A stretch of DNA of 64,000 nt from Streptomyces alanosinicus (GCF_014650595.1 NZ_BMVG01000001.1:620001-684000); one strand, 5' to 3'; shown: positions 8,387 to 19,356, numbered from the stretch's first letter. Made by a program: numbers and translations. The notes: generated by a model from the letters alone, not told the origin.

Positions 8387-9424
8387 GTGACCGTCAACCT
8401 GGACCAGCTGCGCCGCTGCCACTTCGGCGTCGACCTGGGCGCGGCCCGCACCAGGGTGTATGTGAGAGGCGCCGGTCTGATCGTCGACGAGCCCTCGGCG
8501 GCCGCGGTGAACGCCCGTTCCGGCTCGCTCATCGCCGTCGGCGAGCTCGCGGAACGCATGACGGGACGCACGCCTGACTACATCCAGGTCGTACGGCCCA
8601 TAGCCGGCGGCACGGTCGTCGACATCGAGATGGCCCACCGCATGCTGCGGCAGCTGCTCGGCGACAAGGTGCGCCGTACGCTGCGCCGTAATCTGCGGCT
8701 GCGCGCGGCGGCCTGCGCCCCGCACGGCGCCGATCCGCTGGCCCAGCGGGCGATCACCGAGACGCTGGTCGGGCTGGGCGCGCGCCGGGTCGAGCTGGTG
8801 GACACGCTGATCGCCGCCGCCATCGGCTGCGGGCTGCCCGTGGAACGCCCCGAGGCCACCATGATCATGGTGTGCGGGGCGGCGACCACCCAGGTCGCGG
8901 TGCTCTCGCTCGGGTCCATCGTCGCCGCCCAGCGGGTCCCGGTGGGCGGCGAGGCCGTGGACAACGCGATCGTGCAGCATCTGCGGCACGAGCACCATCT
9001 GATGCTGCCCGGCCAGTCCGTGCGTCCGCTGCAGGTGGCCCTCTCCGACAACGGGATCACCACTCAGGGCCCGGCGCAGACCGAGATCCACGGCCGTGAT
9101 GTGCTCACCGGCCTTCCGCGCAGCGTGCACGTCGACACCGCCGCCGTACGGGACGCGATCGAGACCCCGCTGACCGCCGTCCTCGACGGCATCGGCAAGG
9201 TGCTGCGCGACTGCCCGCCCGACCTGGTCGCCGACCTCGCCGACCGCGGGATCATGATGGTCGGCGGCTCGGCGCTGCTGCCCGGCTTCGACCAGATGCT
9301 GCGGCAGGCCACCGGGATGCCCGTGCACATCGCCGACCGCCCGGACATCTGTGCGGCCCAGGGCCTCGGCGCCATGCTGGAGGGCCGGATCGAGCCGATG
9401 GTCCTCAACCCGCTGGCCGCCTGA
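8387..9424 (+). CDS. mbl: MreB/Mbl-like actin-family protein
   Basis: 345 residues from a GTG start at 8387, which has GGGAGG 6 nt upstream; an open frame continues to 8192 but lacks such a site. Actin-fold signatures are present: phosphate-1 loop CHFGVDLGAARTRVYV, connect-1 VELVDTLIAAAIGCGLPV, phosphate-2 IMVCGAATTQVAVLS, and the adenosine motif IMMVGGSALLPGFDQML. Mbl-like proteins in Streptomyces are MreB paralogues linked to the spore wall and stress resistance. The phosphate-1 loop departs from the canonical MreB sequence, as expected for this divergent group. It stands alone; the sensor kinase follows 23 bp later in the same direction. Confidence 0.88.
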   Translation: MTVNLDQLRRCHFGVDLGAARTRVYVRGAGLIVDEPSAAAVNARSGSLIAVGELAERMTGRTPDYIQVVRPIAGGTVVDIEMAHRMLRQLLGDKVRRTLRRNLRLRAAACAPHGADPLAQRAITETLVGLGARRVELVDTLIAAAIGCGLPVERPEATMIMVCGAATTQVAVLSLGSIVAAQRVPVGGEAVDNAIVQHLRHEHHLMLPGQSVRPLQVALSDNGITTQGPAQTEIHGRDVLTGLPRSVHVDTAAVRDAIETPLTAVLDGIGKVLRDCPPDLVADLADRGIMMVGGSALLPGFDQMLRQATGMPVHIADRPDICAAQGLGAMLEGRIEPMVLNPLAA

Positions 9425-9447
9425 GCCGCGCACGGCGCACCGACCGT

Positions 9448-10869
9448 ATGCCCGGCGATCCCGTCCCGCATCTGCCGCCGCTGCTCGAAGCGGTCCTCGG
9501 GGTCGGCTCCGAACTCGAACTGCGCGCCACCCTGCAGCGCATCGTGGACGGTGCCGCCGAGCTGACCGGCGCCCGGTACGCGGCGCTGAGCACCGCCGGC
9601 GGCGGCCCGGAGGGGCCGGCCGAGATCCGTACGAGGACGCCTCCGCCCAAGGACGCCGACGGCCTGGACGTGCCGATCCTGGTCGGCACGGAGCCGTTCG
9701 GGCGGCTGCGTCTGGACGGCAAGAGCGGCGGCGGCCCGTTCACCGCCGAGGACGAGCAGCTGCTGCGGGTGCTGGCCGCCCAGGCGGGCACCGCGATCGG
9801 CAACGCCCGGCTGTACGAGGCGGCCCGGCAGCGCGAGCGATGGATCGAGGGTGCGGCGGCCGTCACCACGGCGCTGCTGAGCGGGGAGAGAGCCGCGGAC
9901 GCGCTGATGACGGTCGCGGAGCGGGCCCGGCTGCTCGCCGACGCCTGTGCCGGTGTCATCCTCCAGCCCACCCCCGAGGGCGGGATGGAGATCGTGACCG
10001 CGTCGACGCACGACGACCCCGGGGGCCTCGTCGGGACGACCATCGAGCCGGGCAGCCCGGTGCTGGAGCAACTGCTCGGCGGCGAGCCGGTGTTCATCGA
10101 GGACTCGGCGACCGACCCGCGGATGACGACCCGTGTCCGGCACCGGTTCGGACCCAGCATGATGCTGCCGCTGCAGGCGAGCGGCCAGCTGATCGGCACG
10201 CTCGCACTCCCCCGCCGGCGCGGCGACCGCCCGTACACGGACGTCGAACAGCACCTGGCCACCCAGTTCGCCTCCCAGGCCGCGCTCGCCCTGGTCCTCG
10301 CCGGCGCCCGGCACCGCAGGGAGCGGCTCGCGGTGTACGAGGACCGCGACCGGATCGCCCGCGATCTGCACGACCTGGTCGTCCAGCGGCTGTTCGCCAC
10401 CGGGATGATGCTGCAGGCGGCGCAGCGCCGGGCCCGGGTGGCGGCCGTGCAGGACATGCTCGGCAAGGCCGTCGACGAGCTGGAGTCGACCGTCCAGGAG
10501 GTGCGGACGGCGATCTTCGCGCTCCAGCAGCCGCCCGCCGAGGCTCCGACCAGCCTCCGGGGCCGGGTGCTGCGCGAGACGGCGGCCGCGAAGGCGGTGC
10601 TCGGCTTCCAGCCCGCCACCCGCTTCCTCGGGCCGGTCGACAGCCGCGTCCCGGACCGCGTCGGCGCCCAGCTCCTCACGACCCTGCGCCGCGCCCTCGA
10701 CACCGCCGCCCGCCGCCGGGGCGTGTCCCGCATCGAGGTGACGGTCGACGCGACGGCGACGCTGCCGGACGGCCGGGCGGCGGTACGGCTGACGGTGTAC
10801 GACGACGCGGACACCGGGGCGGGCGAGGACTCAGAGGGATCAACGGTCACCTGGCAGGCGCCGCTGTGA
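9448..10869 (+). CDS. two-GAF sensor histidine kinase with degenerate ATPase domain
   Basis: 473 residues, cytoplasmic, no membrane segment. Two GAF domains (about 15-150 and 165-290) resemble those of DevS/DosT-type sensors, then HisKA_3 with the phospho-acceptor in DRIARDLHDLVVQRLFATGM. The C-terminal ATPase region is eroded: where family members have EALSNAxRHA (N box), this has RRALDTAARRRG; the DDGxG box is replaced by DDADTG; and the G2 segment is absent, although the final VTWQAPL is kept. It may therefore be a poor or inactive kinase, or depend on a partner. No response regulator is adjacent. Confidence 0.8.
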   Translation: MPGDPVPHLPPLLEAVLGVGSELELRATLQRIVDGAAELTGARYAALSTAGGGPEGPAEIRTRTPPPKDADGLDVPILVGTEPFGRLRLDGKSGGGPFTAEDEQLLRVLAAQAGTAIGNARLYEAARQRERWIEGAAAVTTALLSGERAADALMTVAERARLLADACAGVILQPTPEGGMEIVTASTHDDPGGLVGTTIEPGSPVLEQLLGGEPVFIEDSATDPRMTTRVRHRFGPSMMLPLQASGQLIGTLALPRRRGDRPYTDVEQHLATQFASQAALALVLAGARHRRERLAVYEDRDRIARDLHDLVVQRLFATGMMLQAAQRRARVAAVQDMLGKAVDELESTVQEVRTAIFALQQPPAEAPTSLRGRVLRETAAAKAVLGFQPATRFLGPVDSRVPDRVGAQLLTTLRRALDTAARRRGVSRIEVTVDATATLPDGRAAVRLTVYDDADTGAGEDSEGSTVTWQAPL

Positions 10870-11142
10870 CGAACTCCCTCGGCGGGACGCCGAAGCGGCG
10901 CACGTCAGTACGGCAGGATCCGCCCCGACGGCGTCCTCCGGTCGATCTCGCGTTCCCGCGGAGCGACGGGGCGTCGGCTGACGCGTACCCGGATGCGACG
11001 GTCCATGACGCCCTCCCTCTGCCGTTACGGCCCGGCGGTGGATGCCGGTAGAAGGTCCGTGCCCAGGACGCGCACTGTTCAAGCATGTACGGGTCAACCC
11101 AGCTGCTGTGTACCGCTGTCGGCGAACACGGTGGCCGCCGCG

Positions 11143-12381
11143 CTACCGGGGCGCGTACCGGCCGAGGACGAAGTCCAGCCGGGCCAGCCACTCGGTGACC
11201 CGGGCCGACCGGCGGGCGTTCAGCTCGCAGTCGTACACGCCGTCGTCCCACAACCGCACCGTCACCGTGAGGTGATGACCGCGCCGGGTACGCCCGATGT
11301 GCGCGATCTCCGCCCACTCGAAGTCCGCGGCGGCGCCCGCCACTTGGAGGACGACCCCGGTGGCGGTCACGGCGACGCGCGCCTGCCCGTCGGTGAGTTC
11401 GACCTCCGGGAGCGGGTACGGCACGGGCGGGCCGAACCCCTGGGCGGCCTGCGGCGGGGGCGCGGCCGGGTAGGGCGGGAGCGGCGCCGCGGCCACGGGC
11501 GACGCCGGGGCGACGGGCGGCACCGGGGCCACGGGCGGCACCGGGGTGTGGGCGGGCGGGGACATCATGGCCGGGGCGTACGGCGCCTCCGTCGGGGCCG
11601 GCGCCGGGGCCTCGTCGGTCAGCACGTCGAGCAGCTCGGTGGGGGTGGGGCGGTCGGCCGGGTCCTTCGCCAGACAGCGCGCGACCAGGCCGGCGAGTGC
11701 GGCCGGTACGGCGGCCAGGTCCGGCTGTTCGTGCACGGAGCGGTACATCAGCCCCATCGGCGTGCCCTCGCCCCAGGCGCTGCCGCCCGCCGCCGCGACC
11801 AGGACCGCGCCGAGGGCGAACACATCGGCGGCGCCGGTCACATCGTTGCCCAGGGCCTGTTCCGGCGCGAGGAAACCGGGCGTGCCGAAGGCGGTGCCGG
11901 TGGCGGTGAGCCGGGTGGACTCCACGGCGCGGGAGATGCCGAAGTCGAGGACGCGCGGGCCGTCGGCGGCCATGATGATGTTGCCGGGCTTGAGATCGCG
12001 GTGCACCAGCCCGCAGGAGTGGATGGACTCCAGCGCCTCGGCGAGCGCGGCGGCCAGCGCCCGTAGTTGCGGCTCGTCCATCGCGCCCTCGGCGGCGAGC
12101 CGCGCCGCGAGGGTGGGCCCGGGGATATAGGCCGTGGCCAGCCAGAGCAACGCGCCTTCCACGTCCGCGTCCACGACCGGCGCCGTGTGGAAACCGCCCA
12201 CGGCACGGGCGGCCTCGACCTCGCTGCGGAACCGCTCGCGGAAGACCGCGTCGGCCGCCAGCTCGGTCTTGGCGACCTTCACGGCGACGGCCCGCCCGCC
12301 GCGCGTCCGCGCGAGATACACGGTGCCCATTCCCCCCTCGCCGAGCCGCCGCTCGACGAGGTATCCCCCGATGCGTTCCAT
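11143..12381 (-). CDS. serine/threonine protein kinase with proline-rich linker
   Basis: 412 residues from ATG at 12381 (MERIGGYLVERRLGEG). All Hanks motifs are present: glycine loop GEGGMGTVYLA, VAVKV lysine, HRDLKPGNI catalytic loop, DFGIS, and GTPGFLAPEQ. Residues about 265-325 form a Pro/Ala/Val linker with short repeats (PPVAPVPPVAPAS), followed by a roughly 90-residue C-terminal domain with alternating strands (VELTDGQARVAVTATGVVL, HHLTVTVRLWDDGVYDCEL). No transmembrane helix is visible, so it is probably cytosolic, unlike PASTA kinases. It marks the last ordinary core gene before the accessory zone. Target unknown. Confidence 0.92.
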   Translation of the reverse strand: MERIGGYLVERRLGEGGMGTVYLARTRGGRAVAVKVAKTELAADAVFRERFRSEVEAARAVGGFHTAPVVDADVEGALLWLATAYIPGPTLAARLAAEGAMDEPQLRALAAALAEALESIHSCGLVHRDLKPGNIIMAADGPRVLDFGISRAVESTRLTATGTAFGTPGFLAPEQALGNDVTGAADVFALGAVLVAAAGGSAWGEGTPMGLMYRSVHEQPDLAAVPAALAGLVARCLAKDPADRPTPTELLDVLTDEAPAPAPTEAPYAPAMMSPPAHTPVPPVAPVPPVAPASPVAAAPLPPYPAAPPPQAAQGFGPPVPYPLPEVELTDGQARVAVTATGVVLQVAGAAADFEWAEIAHIGRTRRGHHLTVTVRLWDDGVYDCELNARRSARVTEWLARLDFVLGRYAPR

Positions 12382-12449
12382 GCGCACAGTATGGCCGCCC
12401 CCGCCCCCCTGGACGGACCGGTGCTGCTCAAGCGTCGGGTTCCTCGGCG

Positions 12450-14031
12450 TCATCGGTCCTTCGCCAGGGCGAGGAGGTCGGCGAACAGGCCTCCGGAGTG
12501 GGCGAGTTCGTCGTACCGGCCTTGTTCGGTGATCCGGCCGTGCTCCATCACGAGGATGCGGTCCGCGATCTTCGTGTTCTCCAACTGGTGGGTGACCACG
12601 ATGGTGATGCGGTCCGAGGCGCCGCTCCTGATCTTCTCGAAGATCTGGTGCTCGCCCCGGGCGTCCATCTGCGAGGTCGGCTCGTCCAGGATGAGCAGTT
12701 CGGGCCGGCGATAGATCGCGCGGGAACAAGCCAGGCGCTGCCACTGTCCTCCGGAGAGCTCCGCGCCGCCGAAGACTTCTCGCGCGAGCAGGGTTTCCAT
12801 GCCGTGGGGAAGGGATTCGACGGCTTCGCGCATGCCGACAGCGTCGATGGCCTGCCAGACCGGTGCGTCATCGTGGGTTCGGGGCCGGCCGAGAGTCACG
12901 TTCTCACGTACGCGCAGGGGCCACTGCGCGAAGAGTTGCGGGACCAGGCCGGTGCACGACCAGACGGTGTCCTGGTCGACCGTGGCGAGATCCGATCCGT
13001 TCCACAGAACGCGCCCCTGGTGTGGAACAGGGCTGCCCCGTTGATGACGACTTGGGACAGCGCGGCGAGCGTGGTCTGTACGGCGATGACGGCGGTCGCA
13101 GCGATCGCCGGCCCGATGCGGCCGGTGATGGTCAGCCAGGCGAGGGTGGCCCAGGTCAGGATGAGGAAGAAGCCGCCGGTCGCCGAGGAGACCAGGGTGA
13201 TCCGCAGATTGCGGGGAGCGGCGGTGAGGAGTCGGTGGTCGATGCGTTCCGACAGGGCCCGGTACCAGAACAGCAGGTAGCCGGTCATGCCGTTGGCACG
13301 GACCTCGTCGCTGTGCTTCGGGGTGGTGGCCCACCAGCGCATCATGTGCCGTACGTTGCGGTCCGAGACGTTGGTGTAGTGCATCTCGTAGTCGACCCGG
13401 GCGGAGAGGACCGCGCCGGCCCCGGCGGGCACAACGGCGAGGATCAGCAGAGGCAGCATGGCCCAGTGAAGCGTGGAGAGTACGCCGCTCGCGGCCACCA
13501 TCCTGATCAGTGCGGATGCGAACCGCTGGGCGTCGTTGACCATCACGTGTGTGCGGAGCACACCCATCTCCGCTGCTTCATGGCGGTCGGAGAAGCCGTC
13601 CGTGGCGTATGCGGCGGATTCGACCCGGCACACGGCCTCGACGAGGCTGGTGTCGGCGTGCGTCGTCAACAACGGGGTGAGCCTGCGGTCGGCGTAGGAG
13701 GACAGGGTTCCGGCCCCTCGGCCGAGGGCGGCGGCAGCCGTGACGACGAGCAGAGCCGGCAGGGCTTGGTGGAGCCGATCGCCGACCGCGCCGGCTCCGA
13801 GGATCGGTCGCATGGCACGGGCTGTCGCGGCAGGCTCACGGCGGCGGCCGCACCTGTGACGAGCTGGCAGACGACGAGGAGACTCACCGCCTTACGATCG
13901 AGCTGCCAGGCCATACGCCAGATGCCGACCAGTACGGCGGGCAGCCGGGCGCACATGTGCGTGAACGACACGACGTGCCACAGGATTCGAACGCGCTCGA
14001 TTCCGGACGCGCGGCGGCCCTTGGCAGGCAA
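12450..14031 (-). pseudogene. ABC exporter, frameshifted and lacking Walker A
   Basis: Three reading frames carry consecutive parts of one ABC half-transporter. The N-terminal membrane start (VGIWRMAWQLDRKAVSLLVV) is in one frame and shifts near 13,830 into the main membrane domain (13,813 down to about 13,020). At about 13,015 the frame changes again into the nucleotide-binding domain, which resumes at VLWNGSDLATVDQ. Present: Q-loop (GLVPQLFAQWPLRV), signature LSGGQWQRLA, Walker B LLILDEPTSQMD and the H-loop VTHQ. Missing: the linker and Walker A that should lie between FHTRGAF and VLWNGSDL. So there is one single-base shift plus a deletion. Not functional as it stands. Confidence 0.8.
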
Positions 14032-14146
14032 GGCCTCGAACGCGTGGAAGCCGTGCCGGCGCCGTCCCCGGACGGCGAGGACTGGCCGAATCGCCGATGG
14101 CTGATACCCCTGTGACGAATGAGGTTTCCGGGACCCCGCTCCTGCG

Positions 14147-14161
14147 GCTACGTTCCGTAGC
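14147..14161. repeat. short palindrome GCTACG-TTC-CGTAGC
   Basis: A perfect 6-bp inverted repeat with a 3-base loop. A near copy sits at 28955-28969 (GTTACG-TTC-CGTAAC), with matching flanks (CTGCGG before, GAG after). The one stem difference is compensated on both sides, so pairing is kept. Function unknown: it could be a small operator or a REP-like element. Confidence 0.6.
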
Positions 14162-14279
14162 GAGTGGTTTCAGCCGGCTGCTGAACCTGCCGGCTTCAGG
14201 TATGTGGCCAGTTCGGATGTCGGCGCCTGGTTCCGCCAGGGAAGACCGGGCACGTGGAGCAATGGGAGGTGGAGATGTC

Positions 14280-14765
14280 ATGAGTGGCAAGGTGCAAGAA
14301 GCGTCGGAAGCCTCCTCAGCGCCGTCGAGGCTGCTTCATCCGATGGATACGGTCAGAACGGCAGCAGGTCATGTGCCTGGCGCCACCGCCGTCGAAGAGG
14401 TCTTCGACGGCGTCCTGAACACCGTCGGACTGGTTTCGCCCCGCTCTCGTCGCATCGCGGCCTACGCCGGTGCCGGTCTGCTCGGGGCGGCCGGAGTGGT
14501 CGAGTGGCCGGCGGCGGCCGCGGGCGCCGCCGCCGTGTGGTTGACGCAGGCGCGTCCCACCCGCGCAGACGACAGCGCTGCTGCGCAGACCCCGTCCGCC
14601 ACGGCCGGAGTGACCCGTCGGGCCACGGCGAAGTCGTCGGCCAAGAAGCGTGCGGTGGGCAAGCCGGGCACCGCCGGGAAGGCAGCGGCCGGGACGCGGA
14701 AGGCCACGCGGTCGGCCCAGCGCCGGGCCAAGGCCGGATCGTCGGCCTCGACGGCGGGCGGGTGA
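14280..14765 (+). CDS. small membrane protein with Lys/Ala-rich tail
   Basis: 161 residues from ATG at 14280, with GGAGGTGGAG just upstream; earlier in-frame ATGs lack a site. The N-terminal third is polar, then a hydrophobic stretch IAAYAGAGLLGAAGVV and AAAAGAAAVWL (residues about 60-95) may form one or two membrane helices. The C-terminal 60 residues are a disordered Lys/Ala/Thr tail (AKSSAKKRAVGKPG, TAGKAAAGTRKATRSAQRR) resembling histone H1-like tails. It ends 29 bp before the giant P-type ATPase and is likely co-transcribed with it. Such small proteins accompany CtpI-type ATPases in actinobacteria; role unknown. Confidence 0.7.
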   Translation: MSGKVQEASEASSAPSRLLHPMDTVRTAAGHVPGATAVEEVFDGVLNTVGLVSPRSRRIAAYAGAGLLGAAGVVEWPAAAAGAAAVWLTQARPTRADDSAAAQTPSATAGVTRRATAKSSAKKRAVGKPGTAGKAAAGTRKATRSAQRRAKAGSSASTAGG

Positions 14766-14794
14766 GGTCTGCCGACGGTTCCCGGGAGTGATCG

Positions 14795-17700
14795 ATGATT
14801 CTGCGCTCGCTTGCGAGGTTGCCCGCGGCGGGGGTCGGGCTCGCGCTGGGAACACCCGCGCAGGTCGCTCGCCAGGTCCTGCCGACGATCGGTGCCGCTG
14901 TCCGGGGGGCGGCCGGTACGGCGGAGACGGGCGTGCGCACCGCCGTGCGTGGTGCGGCGGCGGTGTCGACGACTGCGGTACGCGTCGGCCGGGTCGGTCT
15001 GAATGCGGTGTCACCGGGCCATCCGTACTGGCAGGCGGGATCCCGGGTGCAACTCCCCCTGCGTCCGAGAGCGGGTGTCACGGCGGGGAGCGTGGAGAGC
15101 GGGGCGGGGCGGGTGGCCGCCGCCCTGGCCAAGCGCCCGGACGTGCTCGCCGCGTACTGGGACGGCGGCCTGGCCCGGCTGGTCGTGCAGATGACGCAGG
15201 ACGCGGTCACCGACCGGGTGGTGGACCGGGCGACCGAGCTGGCGGCGCAGCAGAAGCTGGAACGTCCCGACGAGGACGTGCTGGAGCCCGCCCATCCCGG
15301 CCATACCGGAGGCATACGGTCGGGGGCGCTGGCCCTGGTCTGTGATGCGGTGGGGGCCACCACCGCGGTGGCCGCGCGGACGGTCCGTCTGACGACCACC
15401 CCGCACCTGGTCTCCGCCGGGGTGACGCTGTTGCGCGAGGATCCGCGGGTACGGGTCGCGCTGCGGCGCCATCTGGGCCGGTCGGCGACCGATCTGGTGC
15501 TGGCCGCCGCGAACGCGGCCGCCCAGGGCATCGAGCAGGCACCCACCGCCCTGCTGCTGGATGTGGCGCTGCGCTTCGGTCAGCTGACCGAAGCGATCGC
15601 CCGGGCCGCGGCGTTCGACGCCGTACACGACACGCTCTGCGCGCCGGATCGGCTGAGCTTGGCCGGCAAGCAGGTCGCACGGCCGCCGATCCACCGGTAC
15701 CCGGCCCAGGAGTACCGGGACCAGGCGATCACCGGGACCCTGTTCGGCGCGGCCGGAGCGCTGTTGTTCACCGGTGACGTGCACGAGGCGGCGGAGGCGC
15801 TGCTGGCCGGGAATCCGAAGGCCGCCCGTTTCGGCCCGGCGGCCTTCGCCGCGGCTCTGGGCACCGAACTGGCCCGCGAAGGCGTCCTGGTACGCAATCT
15901 GGACCGGCTGCGGCAGCTGGAGCTGATCGACACGGTGGTGCTGCATCCGCAGGCGCTGCGCAGCAGCCGGCGGACGGTCCTGGACGTCAACGCGAACGTT
16001 TCCGACTGGGATCACGACCGGCTGTGGCAGACGGCGACGGCAGCGCTGGGACCGAACGGACCGATCGAGTTGCGGCCGGTGCCCGACCAGGGGCAGTCGG
16101 AGGACATCGGGCTGATGATCGCGTCGGAGGGAGGCCGGGACATCGGCACCGTCCTGGTCGGTTGGGAGCTCGATCCACTGGCCGAGGCCGCGCTGGACGC
16201 AGCCCGGCGGGCCGGTCTGCACGTCGTGGTGGTCGACGACGGCACCCTCGGCGACTTCGGCGGGCTCGCGGACGAACTCGTCGGCGGGGACCGGCCGTTG
16301 GCCGAGGTGGTGCGGGGCCTTCAGCGCGGCGGTCGGATCGTTCTCACGGTGGCTCATGTCCCGGCCGGTGGGGCTTCGACCGGGCAACAGCCGAGTCCGG
16401 AGGGCCGCGAGGTGCTGGCCGGTCTGCTGCGCAGCGACATCGCCGTCTCACTCACCGACGAGAGCAGTGCGGTGGTATGGGGTGCGGACGTCCTGCTGCT
16501 GCAAGGACTGGCGGGGGCGTGGCGGCTGCTGGCGGCGATCCCGGCCGCGCGTGCGGTCGGGGAGCATTCCAAGATCTTCGCCGAAGCGGGTGCCGCGCTC
16601 GCCGGGCTGCTGGTGGTGACCCGGGGGCGGTCGGTCGAGACGCCTCGTCCTCCCGCTCGGCTTCCGGCTCGGCCCGGTGAACGCGGCCGCTGCCGCGTCA
16701 CTCGTCTCGGGCTGGCGCGCCGCGCTGCACGTCAGTACCGATCACACCCCACACCCCCCGCCTCGGGTGCCGTGGCATGCCCTGCAGCCGCAGGAGGCAC
16801 TGGCCCGGCTGCGGGAGAGAGCCCGGGCGGCCGAGCCGGGCGCTCTGACCGGTGTGCGCAGGACCACCGGCCGGGTCGTACGTCTCCCGGTGTTCGCGCC
16901 GACGCGTCTGACGGTCCGTCTGGTCGCCGCGGTGCGCGCCGAACTGCACGATCCGCTGACGCCATTGCTTCTCGCGGGAGCGACCGCGTCCGCGCTCCTG
17001 GGGTCCACCGTGGACGCGCTGTTGGTGGTCGGCGCGATGGGCATGAACGCTCTGGTCGGCGGGGTGCAGCGCTTGCCGGCGGAACGGGCACTGTCCGGTC
17101 TCAAGCTGGAGCAGCGCCAACAGGCGCACCGGGTGGCCGACTTCGGCAAGGGCGAGACGAGCACCGTGGCCGCCGGGCGACTGGCGCCGGGTGACGTGAT
17201 CGAGCTCTACACCGGCGACGTCGTGCCCGCCGACGCGCGGTTGCTGGAGAGTGACGACCTGGAGGTCGACGAGTCCTCGCTGACCGGAGAGTCGCTGCCG
17301 ACCTCCAAACAGGTGGACGCCACACCACAGGCTTCGGTGGCCGACCGGCACTGCATGGTCTTCGAGGGCACCACGGTGGTCGCCGGGTACGGCCGGGCGG
17401 TCGTGGTGGGAACCGGCGACGAGACCGAGGCAGGCCGGGCCGCCCATCTCGCGTCGCACGCCCGGCAGGCCCCCGGTGTGCAGGCCCGCCTGCACCAACT
17501 GACCGGCCAGATGCTGCCGTTCACCCTGCTCGGCGGCGCCGCGGTGACCGGTCTGTCGCTGCTGCGCGGTCGGCCTGTGCGGCAGGCGGTCCGGGGCGGG
17601 CTCGCGGTCGCGGTGGCCGCCGTTCCGGAGGGCCTGCCGCTCGTCGCGACCGTCGCGCAGCTTGCCGCGACCCGCAGGCTCGGCCGGATCGGCATCCTGG

Positions 17701-19356
17701 TCCGCACCCCGCGCGCCCTGGAGGCGCTGGGCCGGATGGACACCGCCTGCTTCGACAAGACCGGCACCTTGACCGAGAACCGCCTGCATGTGGTGCGGGT
17801 CTCCACCGCCGAGGGGGCCGAGCACCCGGCCGACGCCGCCGAGGCGGCGCCGTTGCTCCACGCCGCCGCGCTGACCTGTCACACCGCCGACCAGGAGGCC
17901 GGTGTCCACGCCCACTCCACCGACGAGGCGATCCTCGCCGCGGGCCCGCCCGGATCGCCGTGGACACCGGTCGAGGTGCAGCCGTTCGAGGCCAGCCGCG
18001 GGTACGCCTCCGCTGTCGGAGCCGACGCCCACGGTGCCCGTCGGCTGATCGTGAAGGGGGCGCCAGAGGTCGTCCTGCCAGGCTGCACGGGTGGGGCCGA
18101 CGACAGCCCCGCCCAGTCGCTGGCCGGTGACGGCCTGCGGGTGCTGGCGGTCGCCGGCCGCCGACTCGCGGACGCCGACGATCCCGCCGAGGCACTCGGC
18201 GGGCCGCTCAAGCGCCTGGAACTGGACGGCTTCGTCGCCCTGGCCGACACCCCGCGCCCCAGCTCCGCACCGCTGGTGGCCGACCTGCGTGAGGCGGGCG
18301 TACGACCCATCATGCTCACCGGGGACCACCCGCGGACAGCCCGCGCCGTCGCGGTCCAGCTCGGCTGGCCGGACGACGTCGCCGTGGTCACCGGCGATGA
18401 TCTGGCCGCCCAGGGCCGGACCGGCCGAGCCGGGCTGCTGCGGAACTGCGACGTGGTGGCCCGGGTCGCGCCGGAACAGAAACTGCACGTCGTGGAGGCA
18501 CTCCAGACCGCCGGACGGGTGGTGGCCATGGTCGGCGACGGCGCCAACGACGCCGCTGCCATCCGCGCCGCCGCCATCGGTGTCGGCATCGCCGTACACG
18601 GCTCCGCGGCAGCTCGTAACGCCGCCGACCTGGTGATCACCACCGACGACCTGTCGCTGCTCGTCGACGCCGTCGCCGAGGGCCGGGCTCTGTGGCGCAG
18701 CGTGGCGGACGCGATCAGCGTCCTCATCGGCGGCAACGCCGGCGAGATCGGCTTCTCCGTCCTCGGCACGGTGCTGTCCGGCTCCTCACCCCTGTGCACC
18801 CGGCAGATCCTGCTGGTCAACCTGTTCACCGACATGTTCCCGGCCATGGCCGTGTCGGTCACCCCCCCCCCGCGACGAGACCAACGAGGAGACGTGCGAC
18901 GGCGAGTCCGTCCTGGTCGGTACCGCCCCCGTGGGCCTCGCGGTCCTCGGCGACGCGCTGACCCGCCAGATCAGACACCGCGGCGTCATCACCACGCTCG
19001 GCGCGACCACCGCCTGGTCGATCGGCACGCTCACCCCGGGCTCGGCACGCCGGACCAGCATGATGGCGCTGTGCGGCGTGGTCGGTGCCCAGCTGACCCA
19101 GACCCTCACCGGACGGCGCCACAGCCCGCTGGTGCTGGCGACCGTCCTCGGCTCCGCCGCCGCCCTGGTCGCACTGATCGAGACGCCGCTGGTCAGCCAG
19201 TTCTTCGGCGGCACACCCCTCGGCCCCGTGGCCTGGGCCGGGGTCGCCGTCGCCATGACGGTCGCCGCGCTGGGACCACGGCTGATGCCCGGGCTGGAAG
19301 AGCTCGTGCAGCGACTGAAGCAAGACGGGGAGCGGCTGAAGCAGGACGAGGGATGA
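14795..19356 (+). pseudogene. giant CtpI-like P-type cation ATPase with two frameshifts
   Basis: One gene of about 1520 codons split by two single-base insertions in homopolymers. The first 610 codons (from ATG 14795, preceded by GGGAG) encode the long N-terminal extension typical of CtpI-type ATPases. At the G5 run at 16623-16627 the frame must shift to continue as GGGRSRRLVLPLGFRLGPVN. The ATPase core follows: LTGES near 17280, CFDKTGTLTEN near 17750, and MVGDGANDAAA near 18530. At the C10 run (18862-18871) a second shift is needed to reach ETNEETCDGESVLVGTAPVG and the final membrane helices ending at 19356. All catalytic motifs are intact. It is either a recent pseudogene, phase-variable, or a base-calling problem in homopolymers. 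Confidence 0.8.

Noticed and set aside
9351..11051. Alternative frame overlapping the sensor kinase
   Set aside because: Arg/Ala/Gly-only composition and opposed to clear GAF/HisKA homology in the other frame.
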